Source: an uncultured Microbacteriaceae bacterium
GTDB taxonomy: Bacteria > Actinomycetota > Actinomycetes > Actinomycetales > Microbacteriaceae
Direction: 5' to 3'
Assembly (NCBI GenBank): GCA_937920245.1
Contig: CALGUV010000024.1
Span: 1 to 53,470, forward strand
Length of the DNA: 53,470 bases
Part shown: piece by piece, positions 27,929 to 35,779 of the stretch
Layout: every line of letters begins with the position of its first letter
Position numbering within the stretch: the stretch's first letter is position 1
Notes under the pieces: generated by a model
Database searches by the model: none
What the model saw: the letters and a program-made list of their open reading frames with translations, nothing else
What the model was told of the DNA's origin: nothing
Position numbers and translations under genes: made by a program

Positions 27929-29693
27929 CTACTTCACCGTATTTATTGGATGGAACGCTTCTAGATTCTGAGGTGGAGGGAGGTATCCGGTAGTGCTTTA
28001 GGGCCTGCTGCATGATTGCCTTAAACGGCGGGGTTGCCTGAGATGAGTTTGAAACACCCTCCGGTTTATAGATGGTTATGCCGACAACAAACTTGGGGTC
28101 TTCCGCTGGAGCAATTCCGTAGAAGGAGATTGCGTACTCTTCTCCGTAGCCAGAACCATCTTTTAGCTGTGCAGTGCCCGTCTTACCGGCGACTCGGTAG
28201 CCGGGTATAGCGGCTGTCTTGCCGACTCCGCCGAACTCAACTACCTTCTCCATGAGTTCAAGATCTAGGTTCGCACTCGCTGTAGAGACAACCCTGGTGG
28301 CCTGTTGATTCGGCTCGTAAGCCACAGTTCCGTCTTCGTTTAGGCAGCTGTCAACCAACAAAGGGTCAAGTCGCACTCCCCCATTAGCGATTGCCTGATA
28401 GGCGTATGCCATCTGCAAACTGGTAACAGAAATCCCTTGGCCGAATGTGGTCACCAAGTTTGTCATTTCATCCCACTCCGAAACCGGGTGCAAAATCCCC
28501 GAGCTCTCACCCTCGAACATCAATGGGCTAACAGTGCCGAAACCGAATTTTTGCAGGTAGTCGTAACGAACTTTTCTGTCTATCTGACTTGCAAAGTTGG
28601 TCATGCCGGTATTCGATGAATAGCGAAGCACACCGGCCAGACTTAGTGTGAAGTCTTCGTGGGAGAAGCTGTCCTTGATGTACTCGTTATCGAAATCCAG
28701 TTGCATCCGATCTGGTGCAGCCACAGTGTCGTATTCATCCGCGGTTCCGGTATCCAAAACCATCGCGGCGCTTAGTGCCTTCATGATGCTTCCAGGCTCA
28801 AAAGCTGCCTGAAAAATTCTCGACCCGCGATCAGCGCTCTCTACGGCAGCCGGATCATTGGGATCAACGGTTGGCGCTTCAGCCGCGGCAAGTATCTTTC
28901 CTGTCTCAACCTCCAACACAATCGCAGAGGCCCACTCTGCCGAAAGGTTATTGACCGTGTCAGCCAAAACCTGCTGGGCAAAAAATTGCAAATTTGCATC
29001 GATCGTCAAATTGAGTGCTCCGCCGTTTTCGGTTGGCTGAGAGGTCTGACTCGAGGATGGAATACGAACTCCCTCAGCACTTCGCTCATAGGTTTCCTGG
29101 CCGTCGATGCCAGCCAGACACGTGTTGTATTGCCGCTCGAGTCCAGCTAGCGGCGTCCCATCGTTGCCTACAAAGCCAAGAATATTTCCAGCAACAGCTC
29201 CCATTGGGTAAAGGCGATCCTCGAACTGGTCAAAGAACACCCATGGCACGTTCATATCTCGAATCGCGTTATAGATTTCCGCGTTCACAGTTTTGGCAAG
29301 ATTTGAATACTCGGAGTCACCCTCAAGTTTCAGGACAAGCTCGCCATAATCGATTCCGAGCAATTGAGATAGGTCCATTGCAATGTCATCGACCGAACGC
29401 TCGGTGCGGACGCCATCGATGGTCTGGAAGACCGGACCAACGTGCTTTGGAGCAACATTCACGTCGTAACGGAAGACAGTTTTGGCAAGAACATGCCCGG
29501 AAGAATCAAGTATGTCGCCGCGCAGCGAAGAGATAGTTTGAGTAATCTTTCTGGTCTCCAGAGACTGTTCCTGAATCTCGGCTGCCCTTACCACTTGGAA
29601 ATCAACCAATCTAAAACCAAGAACCGCAACCATCAGAAACAGAAACACCGCAAAGGCGCCTAGGCGGCGGCTCAACTTTGCGTGCGTTCCCAT
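27915..29693 (-). CDS. ftsI: Septal penicillin-binding protein, transpeptidase FtsI/PBP3
   Basis: This 592-residue class B PBP cross-links septal peptidoglycan with FtsW. A short cytoplasmic tail and one membrane helix (about 12-34) precede the pedestal domain (about 50-210) and the transpeptidase domain. The active-site motifs are S302IMK305, S359SN361 and K504TG506. There is no PASTA domain. ATG start, eight bases from the ftsL-like gene. Confidence 0.96.
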   Translation of the reverse strand: MGTHAKLSRRLGAFAVFLFLMVAVLGFRLVDFQVVRAAEIQEQSLETRKITQTISSLRGDILDSSGHVLAKTVFRYDVNVAPKHVGPVFQTIDGVRTERSVDDIAMDLSQLLGIDYGELVLKLEGDSEYSNLAKTVNAEIYNAIRDMNVPWVFFDQFEDRLYPMGAVAGNILGFVGNDGTPLAGLERQYNTCLAGIDGQETYERSAEGVRIPSSSQTSQPTENGGALNLTIDANLQFFAQQVLADTVNNLSAEWASAIVLEVETGKILAAAEAPTVDPNDPAAVESADRGSRIFQAAFEPGSIMKALSAAMVLDTGTADEYDTVAAPDRMQLDFDNEYIKDSFSHEDFTLSLAGVLRYSSNTGMTNFASQIDRKVRYDYLQKFGFGTVSPLMFEGESSGILHPVSEWDEMTNLVTTFGQGISVTSLQMAYAYQAIANGGVRLDPLLVDSCLNEDGTVAYEPNQQATRVVSTASANLDLELMEKVVEFGGVGKTAAIPGYRVAGKTGTAQLKDGSGYGEEYAISFYGIAPAEDPKFVVGITIYKPEGVSNSSQATPPFKAIMQQALKHYRIPPSTSESRSVPSNKYGEVDEND

Positions 29694-29700
29694 GCTGGCC

Positions 29701-30219
29701 CTATCTGGTTGGGGATGCCGGTATTAGCCCCGACTGCAAAACTAGGCCAGAACTGGCTAAATTCGCGGTTTCAACACTCACCTCGAGCTCGCCGTTAGCA
29801 ACAGTGGCCATTGAAAATTCAGAGACTGTGCCTAATGCCGAGTTGGCAACGAGATTCGCACTGGCAATTGCCGTGCCATCAGCCCGTGCGGGGGCAGGTT
29901 CTCCAAAGATTTTGTCGTTGTGGATATCAATCATCACCGATGCAGGGTTCGCTACCATGCCCAGCATGTTTGCGGCATCAGCAAGGTTCTGCGGTGAAGA
30001 CAAAGATGAGACTTCTTCCTGAATAATCTGCACATCGGTAGCTAAGTTTCGTTTTTCAAGCGTGAGAGACCGAAGTTCGTAAGCATCTTGGGTAAGCACC
30101 ATGTTCAGGGAAATTTGACCAACCAAGACCGCGACAATTCCCAGCACAAAAATAAGCCCAGCCATCAGACTCGGCCTTAGTTTTTTGGCATCTTTTTCCG
30201 AGACCATATAAACACTCAC
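29701..30219 (-). CDS. FtsL-like bitopic septum protein
   Basis: This 172-residue protein has one membrane helix (about 17-40), a short coiled coil (about 45-75) and an NLADAANMLGMV segment typical of actinobacterial FtsL-like proteins, then a low-complexity Ala/Glu/Ser tail. It likely bridges FtsQ and FtsW-FtsI in the divisome. The GTG start overlaps the rsmH stop by one base (TAGTG) and has GGAGG seven bases upstream. Primary sequence is poorly conserved, so the call rests on topology and on position between rsmH and ftsI. Confidence 0.85.
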   Translation of the reverse strand: MSVYMVSEKDAKKLRPSLMAGLIFVLGIVAVLVGQISLNMVLTQDAYELRSLTLEKRNLATDVQIIQEEVSSLSSPQNLADAANMLGMVANPASVMIDIHNDKIFGEPAPARADGTAIASANLVANSALGTVSEFSMATVANGELEVSVETANLASSGLVLQSGLIPASPTR

Positions 30220-31178
30220 TAGAAAACCTCCAGTTTTTCAGCGGCCCGCAGCCTTGCTGAGGCGGCCCTTGGGTTTTGAGAAAGCTCTAATTCCGTTGCC
30301 CGCTCGACACCGCGAGTGATTACCTTCAAGGCTGGCGAGGTGCCGGGTAACTGCATTGGCATTCCGATGGGCGTCGACGACACTGCCGCCTGCTGCATTG
30401 CGCGCTTTGTGATGCCGTCTTCAAGTGAGTGGTAGGACATGACAACTAGCCTTGCCCCAATCGCTAGGGCATCAATGGCCTGAGGTAAGGCCGACTCAAG
30501 GCCGGAAAGTTCATTATTGACAGCAATCCGAAGCGCCTGATAAATCCGTTTAGCTGGGTGCCCAGTCGTGCGACCCGGTGCCATTGGAACTACAGTGGCG
30601 ACGATTTTGTTCAAGTCCGAGCTGGTAAGAATTTCTGAAACTTCGCGCTCGGAAACGATCCGCTTGGCAACAAGCGGAGCAAAGCGCTCTTCGCCGTAGT
30701 CCCGGAAAATTTTGGTTAGTTCTTTTTCGCTGAGCGTCGCAAGTAAATTAGCGGCAGTTTGACCAAGGTTCTGATTCATTCTCATGTCTAAAGGCGCATC
30801 TTGAGCATAAGAAAATCCGCGGTCTGCTTCGTCAAGCTGCATTGAGCTAACGCCTAAGTCCATCAAGACGCCTTGAACCGAAGAAATTTCAAGCTCAACC
30901 AGCAACTCGGAAATCTCGTCGTATCTGGCGGCAGCGGGGATAAACCTTGTCCCGAAGGGCTCTAGTCGGTCAGTAGCCAGTCTCAGTGCTGCTGGATCTC
31001 TATCAATCCCTATGACGGTCAGGTTTTCATGCTCACCAAGAAGTGCTTCAGTGTGACCCCCGAGACCGAGGGTGCAGTCAATTACGACTGGTGAATCTCC
31101 GGTGATACCTGGGCGCAGAAGCTCCATGCAACGCTGGAGCATTACTGGACGGTGAAGATCTGAGGTTGAATGATTCAT
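30219..31178 (-). CDS. rsmH: 16S rRNA (cytosine-1402-N4)-methyltransferase RsmH (MraW)
   Basis: This 319-residue SAM-dependent methyltransferase modifies C1402 in the ribosomal P site. Motifs are HRPVMLQRC, the SAM loop VIDCTLGLGGHTEALL, GVLMDLGVSSMQLD, GFSYAQDAPLDMRM and SYHSLEDGITKR. The ATG at 31178 has no obvious ribosome site: only A-rich sequence precedes it, and the upstream AGGAAA lies in the base of a long RNA structure (31194-31294). Translation may therefore depend on that structure. Confidence 0.97.
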   Translation of the reverse strand: MNHSTSDLHRPVMLQRCMELLRPGITGDSPVVIDCTLGLGGHTEALLGEHENLTVIGIDRDPAALRLATDRLEPFGTRFIPAAARYDEISELLVELEISSVQGVLMDLGVSSMQLDEADRGFSYAQDAPLDMRMNQNLGQTAANLLATLSEKELTKIFRDYGEERFAPLVAKRIVSEREVSEILTSSDLNKIVATVVPMAPGRTTGHPAKRIYQALRIAVNNELSGLESALPQAIDALAIGARLVVMSYHSLEDGITKRAMQQAAVSSTPIGMPMQLPGTSPALKVITRGVERATELELSQNPRAASARLRAAEKLEVF

Positions 31179-31193
31179 TTTTTATGGGGAATC

Positions 31194-31294
31194 ATTTCCT
31201 GCACCTTGATCCTTGTCCGTCTACGAGCTTGGTTTTCGTAGGTCCGACTTAGGGGAAGTAAGCCGGTACGGCCAAGGAACAAAGTGCAGGAAAT
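31194..31294 (-). ncRNA. Structured leader RNA upstream of rsmH (candidate mraW RNA motif)
   Basis: The minus-strand RNA folds into a three-way junction. An outer stem pairs 31294-31268 with 31220-31194 (27 positions, 25 paired including one G-U). Inside are two hairpins: CCGGCUUA/UAAGUCGG with loop CUUCCCC (31266-31244) and CUACGA/UCGUAG with a 9-nt loop (31241-31221). It begins at the mraZ stop codon and ends 15 nt before the rsmH ATG. Position and the C-rich heptaloop agree with what I recall of the mraW RNA motif predicted upstream of mraW in actinobacteria. It is probably a cis-regulator of the cell-wall operon; the signal is unknown. Confidence 0.75.
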
Positions 31295-31725
31295 TAGAAG
31301 AGTCCCGGAATCACCTCCGTCGCCTGTTGAGCAAAATTCTCCTCGTTGTTCTTGAGGTATGACTGCCAGGCCTGAGGGTCCCAGATCTCTGCCCTGGAGC
31401 CAACGCCGATCACCACCAGTTCCTTTGTGAGTGACGCATAGTCTCTGAGTAGCTGGGGAAGAAGCACTCTTCCCTGCTTATCGGGTGACTCGTCGGTAGC
31501 TCCTGACAGAAAAACACGTAGGTAACGGCGTGCTTCTTCCGAGGTAACCGGGGCTTGACGGATCTTCTCGTGGACTTCTTGGAATTCTTTTGCGGAAAAA
31601 ACATAGAGGCAGTGCTCTTGGCCTTTTGTTATTACAACGCCTTCGTCCAATTCGGCTCGGAATTTGGCGGGAAGGATTAGACGACCCTTTTCATCGAGCT
31701 TAGGAGTGTGCGTACCTAACAGCAT
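31294..31725 (-). CDS. mraZ: Transcriptional regulator MraZ
   Basis: This 143-residue DNA-binding protein has two SpoVT/AbrB-like halves and represses or tunes the division/cell-wall operon. Motifs are [21 protein letters not shown] (in two pieces, N-terminal half) and [13 protein letters not shown] (C-terminal half). I choose the ATG at 31725 because AAGGAG sits five bases upstream; the GTG at 31731 overlaps that site. It is the first gene of the division cluster. Three direct repeats that should be its own operator lie about 27-53 bp upstream. Confidence 0.97.
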   Translation of the reverse strand: MLLGTHTPKLDEKGRLILPAKFRAELDEGVVITKGQEHCLYVFSAKEFQEVHEKIRQAPVTSEEARRYLRVFLSGATDESPDKQGRVLLPQLLRDYASLTKELVVIGVGSRAEIWDPQAWQSYLKNNEENFAQQATEVIPGLF

Positions 31726-31745
31726 GAACACTCCTTCCGCATCGT

Positions 31746-31778
31746 GTTATACCCCACTTTACTCCACTTTGCTCCACT
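31746..31778 (-). promoter_or_regulatory. mraZ promoter -10 and triple MraZ operator
   Basis: Reading leftward, three AGTGGRG repeats (31778-31772, 31768-31762 and 31758-31752) are spaced exactly 10 bp apart, one face of the helix, and run straight into a TATAAC -10 (31751-31746). This is the expected MraZ-binding arrangement in actinobacteria (GTGGRG repeats). The repeats cover the -35 to -10 interval, so binding would block RNA polymerase, consistent with autorepression. No independent -35 is visible. Confidence 0.8.
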
Positions 31779-31833
31779 CAATACATTATTGCAAGCACTT
31801 TTTGATATTTTTTAGAAAAATAAGTTAAATAAA

Positions 31834-31857
31834 AAAACCCCGCCTGAGCGGGGTTTT
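31834..31857 (-). terminator. Rho-independent terminator of the DUF3040 gene
   Basis: A 10-bp stem (AAAACCCCGC / GCGGGGTTTT) with loop CTGA is followed on the minus strand by a long T-rich tract. It lies 12 bp after the DUF3040 stop and before the mraZ promoter, insulating the division cluster. It is the clearest intrinsic terminator in the window. Confidence 0.93.
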
Positions 31858-31868
31858 GAAAAAAGCGC

Positions 31869-32216
31869 CTAGTCGTTATTGAATCTCTGGTCCCAGCGAT
31901 CCTCGAAGAATGAGGGGCCTCCAGGTGACTTTGCAGATTTGCCTAAGCCGGGCAGTCGGAAGTTACTGGTTGCAACTACGAGGCCAATGACCATGACCAT
32001 GAATGCCACGACCCCAAAAAAGGCAACCTGAAGCGAAACGGCCAAAATTAGGAGAACCACACCCACCAACATCGTGATGACACCGAGCACAAGCTTCTTA
32101 CCGTCCTTGTTCGACGAACCAACGTCGCGAACCCGGTTGGCAAAGCCAGCGTCTTCCTCTATGAGATTGCGTTCCATCTCTTCGAGGAGCTTTTGCTCGC
32201 GGTCTGATAGTGCCAT
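31869..32216 (-). CDS. DUF3040 family membrane protein
   Basis: This protein of about 115 residues opens with the family signature MALSDREQKLLEEMERNL. Two membrane helices follow (roughly 47-66 and 69-87), then a Pro/Gly/Ser tail. DUF3040 proteins are actinobacterial and almost always sit next to mraZ; their function is unknown. I choose the ATG at 32216 because GGAG lies seven bases upstream and the family starts here; an in-frame ATG at 32249 would run through promoter sequence. Promoter candidates on the minus strand are TACAAT (32244-32239) or TAGCTT (32267-32262). Confidence 0.9.
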   Translation of the reverse strand: MALSDREQKLLEEMERNLIEEDAGFANRVRDVGSSNKDGKKLVLGVITMLVGVVLLILAVSLQVAFFGVVAFMVMVIGLVVATSNFRLPGLGKSAKSPGGPSFFEDRWDQRFNND

Positions 32217-32238
32217 TGATTGACTCCGTTCCTTACTA

Positions 32239-32267
32239 ATTGTAAACAACTTTCAGCCGCTAAGCTA
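32239..32267. promoter_or_regulatory. Interlocked divergent promoters of DUF3040 and the polyprenyl synthase
   Basis: On the plus strand TTGTAA (32240-32245) and TAAGCT (32261-32266) form a -35/-10 pair with a 15-bp spacer; the -10 ends seven bases before the polyprenyl synthase GTG, implying a leaderless mRNA. On the minus strand TAGCTT (32267-32262) and TACAAT (32244-32239) are 17 bp apart and use nearly the same bases. TAAGCTA is also symmetric, so either direction could fire from it. Confidence 0.45.
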
Positions 32268-32273
32268 TTCCGC

Positions 32274-33374
32274 GTGGCTCAAGATTTCCTGTTAGAACTC
32301 GTTCAAAACAAACTCGACTCGTTTTGCGATCAGAAGCGCGACGAACTTTCTGGTATTTCCGAGGACTTGATTCCCCTAATTGACTTTACCCAGTCCCTGC
32401 TTTCCGGCGGGAAAAGATTTAGAGCGCTCTTCTGTTATTGGTCCTTTGCCTCAACCTTGGGTTCCGAAACGAATAGTGATGAGCTCAATGCCGATTCACC
32501 CATCGTTGGAGTAGCAGCGGCTTTGGAAATGTTCCACGCTGCCGCTCTTGTTCACGATGACTTACTTGATCAGTCCGACACTCGTCGAGGTGCACCCTCG
32601 ATCCACAAGCGATTTGAAAGTCTCCACAAGCAACACCACTACGTGGGGTCTCCAGAGCGGTTTGGCTTGGCCGGTTCAGTTCTGGTTGGCGATTTGATGC
32701 TGGCATGGAGTTCCGAAATTTTTGGTGAAGCGCTACTTCATGCTCCGAACGAAAAATCGGAAGCGAACTGCCGACACGAATTCGGCAAAATGCGCTTTGA
32801 GGTAATGGCTGGGCAATATCTAGATGTTTTAGAAGAAAATGCTGCACCGACTAGAACCGACGGTGCCGCGGTTGCCAGGGCAAACAAGATAATGCTCTAT
32901 AAGACTGCGAAATACAGCCTGGAGGCACCACTTCTAATTGGAGCAGCTCTTGCTGGCGCAGAAGATGGCTCGCTTAATGCTCTGAGTGAGTTTGGCATTC
33001 CGCTCGGGCTAGCGTTTCAGCTCCGAGACGATGTCCTTGGAGTATTCGGCGACCCTGAGGTAACAGGAAAGCCCGCGGGAGATGATCTCAGGGAGGGCAA
33101 GCGCACAGTGTTGATTGCCCTAACTCTGGAAACTCTTCCTAAGTCAGTGGCACGAATTTTCGAGGAGCTGTTGATTTCAGGCGAGATTAGCGATGAACAA
33201 CTCGAATTTATGAGAAATACCATTGCAGACTCTAGGGCTCTGGAGAAAACCGAACGACTCATTGCCGAGCACTCCACTAGATCTATTGAGTCGTTGGCAG
33301 CATTAGAAATTAGTGACCAGGGCAGAAATGCGCTTGCGAAACTAGCAGATCAGGTAATAAACCGAGCTAAGTAA
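32274..33374 (+). CDS. Polyprenyl diphosphate synthase (GGPP synthase-like)
   Basis: This trans-isoprenyl diphosphate synthase of about 366 residues condenses IPP with allylic diphosphates. The first Asp-rich motif is DDLLDQSDTRRG (DDxxD at 95-99). The second reads RDDVLGVFGD (252-260), a form usual in actinobacterial enzymes. GGKRFR (45-50) binds diphosphate. Product length is not certain; carotenoid, menaquinone or wall-lipid precursors are possible. I choose the GTG at 32274: no ribosome site is present, but a TAAGCT -10 ends seven bases before it. An upstream in-frame ATG at 32220 lies inside the promoter region. Confidence 0.9.
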   Translation: MAQDFLLELVQNKLDSFCDQKRDELSGISEDLIPLIDFTQSLLSGGKRFRALFCYWSFASTLGSETNSDELNADSPIVGVAAALEMFHAAALVHDDLLDQSDTRRGAPSIHKRFESLHKQHHYVGSPERFGLAGSVLVGDLMLAWSSEIFGEALLHAPNEKSEANCRHEFGKMRFEVMAGQYLDVLEENAAPTRTDGAAVARANKIMLYKTAKYSLEAPLLIGAALAGAEDGSLNALSEFGIPLGLAFQLRDDVLGVFGDPEVTGKPAGDDLREGKRTVLIALTLETLPKSVARIFEELLISGEISDEQLEFMRNTIADSRALEKTERLIAEHSTRSIESLAALEISDQGRNALAKLADQVINRAK

Positions 33375-33379
33375 CTTTT

Positions 33380-33718
33380 TTAGCCAAGCCCCTGAGCAGC
33401 TCTGCGCACAGGAGCTTTGTGGCCCGCAAGCAATGCAGTAATCGGCTCAGTTCCTAGTTCTGCATTCATCTCATACAGCCAAACGATTGACTCGTCGCGA
33501 TTCAACCCCAGGTCATTGAGCAAAACTAGAGTTCCGTGAATACTGCTCAAAGGCTCACGATCAATAATTAGATCGGCCGGAATCATCGGCACATTGTCGA
33601 TTCGATAGGTGAACAAAAAGTGTTCGTCGATTAGCCTGCGTACTTTTCCAGGCGAGGTCTCAAGAAGATCGGCTGCCTGGTCTATGGTTAGCCAGCTTGA
33701 AACTTTATCGGTTATCAA
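33380..33718 (-). CDS. Rv2175c-like DNA-binding protein
   Basis: This protein of about 112 residues has an N-terminal winged helix-turn-helix (WLTIDQAADLLETSPGKVRRLIDE) and the Rv2175c-type C-terminal domain (SIHGTLVLLNDLGLNRDESIVWLY). In Mycobacterium tuberculosis the homologue binds DNA and is a substrate of kinase PknL; no kinase gene is adjacent here. The start is TTG at 33718, one base after the aroG stop, with AGGG six bases upstream inside aroG. Its end lies five bases from the convergent polyprenyl synthase gene. Targets are unknown. Confidence 0.85.
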   Translation of the reverse strand: MITDKVSSWLTIDQAADLLETSPGKVRRLIDEHFLFTYRIDNVPMIPADLIIDREPLSSIHGTLVLLNDLGLNRDESIVWLYEMNAELGTEPITALLAGHKAPVRRAAQGLG

Positions 33719-33719
33719 T

Positions 33720-35060
33720 TTACGCCCTAGCCGTTTCCACCAACTGCTCAGCCACCAAAAAGGCAAGCTCAAGAGACTGCATGTGGTTTAGTCTCGGGTC
33801 GCAAACCGACTCATAGCGTTCGGCAAGAGTGCTTTCGTCAATCAAATCCGATCCGCCTAGACATTCCGCAACGTCGTCACCGGTTAGCTCAACGTGCAGT
33901 CCACCCGGGTGAGTTCCAAGGCCACGGTGTACTTCGAAGAAGCCTGCAACCTCGTCCATAATGTCGTCGAACCTTCTGGACTTGTAACCATTTGCAGTCG
34001 TCATGCCGTTGCCATGCATTGGATCGGTGATCCAAAGAGGTGTTGACTCGGACTCCTGGGTGGCTTCAATCAGCTTTGGAAGTTCATCGCGAATTTTGCC
34101 AGCTCCCATTCGGCTAATGAAGGTCAACCGGCCCGGCTCGCGCTCAGGATCCAACTTGTCGATCAAATCAAGAACGTCTTGCTTGCTGGTCGAAGGTCCG
34201 AGCTTGACGCCCAGCGGGTTTCTGACCTTCGAAAGGTAGTCAATGTGGGCGCCGTCGAGTTGCCTGGTTCGCTCCCCCACCCAAATAAAGTGACCGCTTG
34301 TGACATATGGAGTTCCAGTTCTGGAATCCAGCCTGGTTAGCGGGCGCTCGTAGTCGAACAACAAACCTTCGTGGGAGACGAAAAACTCGGTTGACTTCAA
34401 TTCATTTGCGTCTATGCCACAGGCGTCCATAAACCTCATCGCCCGGTCAATGTCCTGAGCGATGCTTTCGTAGCGCTTATTTGCCGGGTTGTCCGTGAAG
34501 CCCTTGTTCCAAGAGTTAACTTCGCGAAGGTCGGCAAAGCCACCGGTTGTGAAAGCTCTGATGAGGTTGAGAGTGCTTGCAGAGGTGTTATACGCCTGCA
34601 TGAGCCGGTTGGGGTCATTCCTCCGCGACTCAGGAGTGAAATCGTATCCGTTTACCGCATCGCCGCGGTAAGCCGGCAAGGTTATGTCTCCGCGAGTTTC
34701 GTTATCTGCAGACCTCGGCTTGGCAAACTGGCCGGCCATGCGGCCCATTTTTACCACCGGTAGTGATGAGCCATACATTAGAACTACTGCCATCTGAAGG
34801 ACAGTTTTAATCCGACTGCGAATTCGATCTGCGGTTGCGTCTGCAAAGGTCTCAGCACAATCGCCGCCCTGAAGGACGAAAGCCTCGCCTCGACTGGCCG
34901 CAGCGATTCGATTTCGCAGCGAGTCAACCTCTCCGGCAAACACCAAGGGCGGCTTGGAGGCTAGCTCCTGCTTTACCTTGTCCAGAGTCTCTTGACTGTC
35001 CCAGGTTGGTTGCTGCTTAGCCTCAAGGTTGAGGTAGTTATCTAATCCGAACTCTTTCAA
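33720..35060 (-). CDS. aroG: 3-deoxy-7-phosphoheptulonate synthase, class II
   Basis: This 446-residue class II DAHP synthase starts the shikimate pathway from PEP and erythrose-4-phosphate. Recognisable stretches are LQGGDCAETF (metal Cys), KMGRMAGQFAKPRS, GDAVNGYDF, FVSHEGLLFDYE, WVGERTRQLDGAH, DPMHGNG and PGGLHVELTGDDVAECLGG (catalytic and metal residues). The start is TTG at 35060 with AGGG four bases upstream, six bases after the acyltransferase stop. The acyltransferase-aroG-Rv2175c order is the same as in mycobacteria. Confidence 0.96.
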   Translation of the reverse strand: MKEFGLDNYLNLEAKQQPTWDSQETLDKVKQELASKPPLVFAGEVDSLRNRIAAASRGEAFVLQGGDCAETFADATADRIRSRIKTVLQMAVVLMYGSSLPVVKMGRMAGQFAKPRSADNETRGDITLPAYRGDAVNGYDFTPESRRNDPNRLMQAYNTSASTLNLIRAFTTGGFADLREVNSWNKGFTDNPANKRYESIAQDIDRAMRFMDACGIDANELKSTEFFVSHEGLLFDYERPLTRLDSRTGTPYVTSGHFIWVGERTRQLDGAHIDYLSKVRNPLGVKLGPSTSKQDVLDLIDKLDPEREPGRLTFISRMGAGKIRDELPKLIEATQESESTPLWITDPMHGNGMTTANGYKSRRFDDIMDEVAGFFEVHRGLGTHPGGLHVELTGDDVAECLGGSDLIDESTLAERYESVCDPRLNHMQSLELAFLVAEQLVETARA

Positions 35061-35066
35061 AATTCC

Positions 35067-35753
35067 CTATTCTGCTCTTGCGATTCTGCTTTTGACCGTT
35101 GAGGCATACACATCCTCATACTTTTGATTCGAAAGTCGGTGGATGTTGTAAACGATTTGATCGGTCACTGACCTCAAGACCGCTCGCTCACCCTCCATTC
35201 CGGCAAACCTAGAGAAGTCTAACGGCTCACCAATCACCACTCCTACTCGGTGAATTTTTGGATACTTCGCACCCAGCGGCTGGACCTTGTCGGTGTCAAT
35301 CATTGCAACCGGTATGACCGGAACCCCAGCCTCTAGGGCCATCCGCGCTATGCCTGTCCGGCCCCGGTGCATTTCGGAATTGGGAGACCTTGTTCCTTCG
35401 GGGTAAATGCCTAGGAGCAAACCGCGTTCTAAAACTCCAAGACCAGTATTCAATGAATCCTCCGAGGCCTTGCCTCCAGACCTATCTATGGGAATCTGGC
35501 CCGTGGAAATAAAAAACCACCTGATTAGGGCACCTTTGATGCCCTTGCCGTTGAAGTACTCGCTCTTGGCCAAGAAGGTCACCGGACGCCGTACCTTGAG
35601 CGGCAGAAAAATCGAGTCGACGAAAGATAAATGGTTTGAGGCCAAAATTGCACCACCACTTTTGGGAATGTGTTCGGTCCCCCTCGACCACGGGCGGAAT
35701 AGCAGCCTAAGAATCGGACCCAGAACAAAATTCTTTAGAAAAAAATAGGTCAT
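35067..35753 (-). CDS. 1-acyl-sn-glycerol-3-phosphate acyltransferase
   Basis: This 228-residue PlsC-family enzyme acylates lysophosphatidate or a related lipid. The catalytic HX4D motif is NHLSFVDS, and the phosphate-binding motif is YPEGTRSPNSEM. An N-terminal hydrophobic/amphipathic segment suggests peripheral membrane association. ATG start, 26 bp after the ROK kinase gene. The family includes PlsC and PIM/glycolipid acyltransferases, so the exact acceptor is open. Confidence 0.9.
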   Translation of the reverse strand: MTYFFLKNFVLGPILRLLFRPWSRGTEHIPKSGGAILASNHLSFVDSIFLPLKVRRPVTFLAKSEYFNGKGIKGALIRWFFISTGQIPIDRSGGKASEDSLNTGLGVLERGLLLGIYPEGTRSPNSEMHRGRTGIARMALEAGVPVIPVAMIDTDKVQPLGAKYPKIHRVGVVIGEPLDFSRFAGMEGERAVLRSVTDQIVYNIHRLSNQKYEDVYASTVKSRIARAE

Positions 35754-35779
35754 GAATTCTCCAGTCGTTGCAACAAAGC

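Noticed and set aside
29015-29536. A 173-codon plus-strand open frame opposite ftsI
   Set aside because: Antisense to the PBP coding region, very rich in Arg/Gln/His as shadow frames are, with no family motif.
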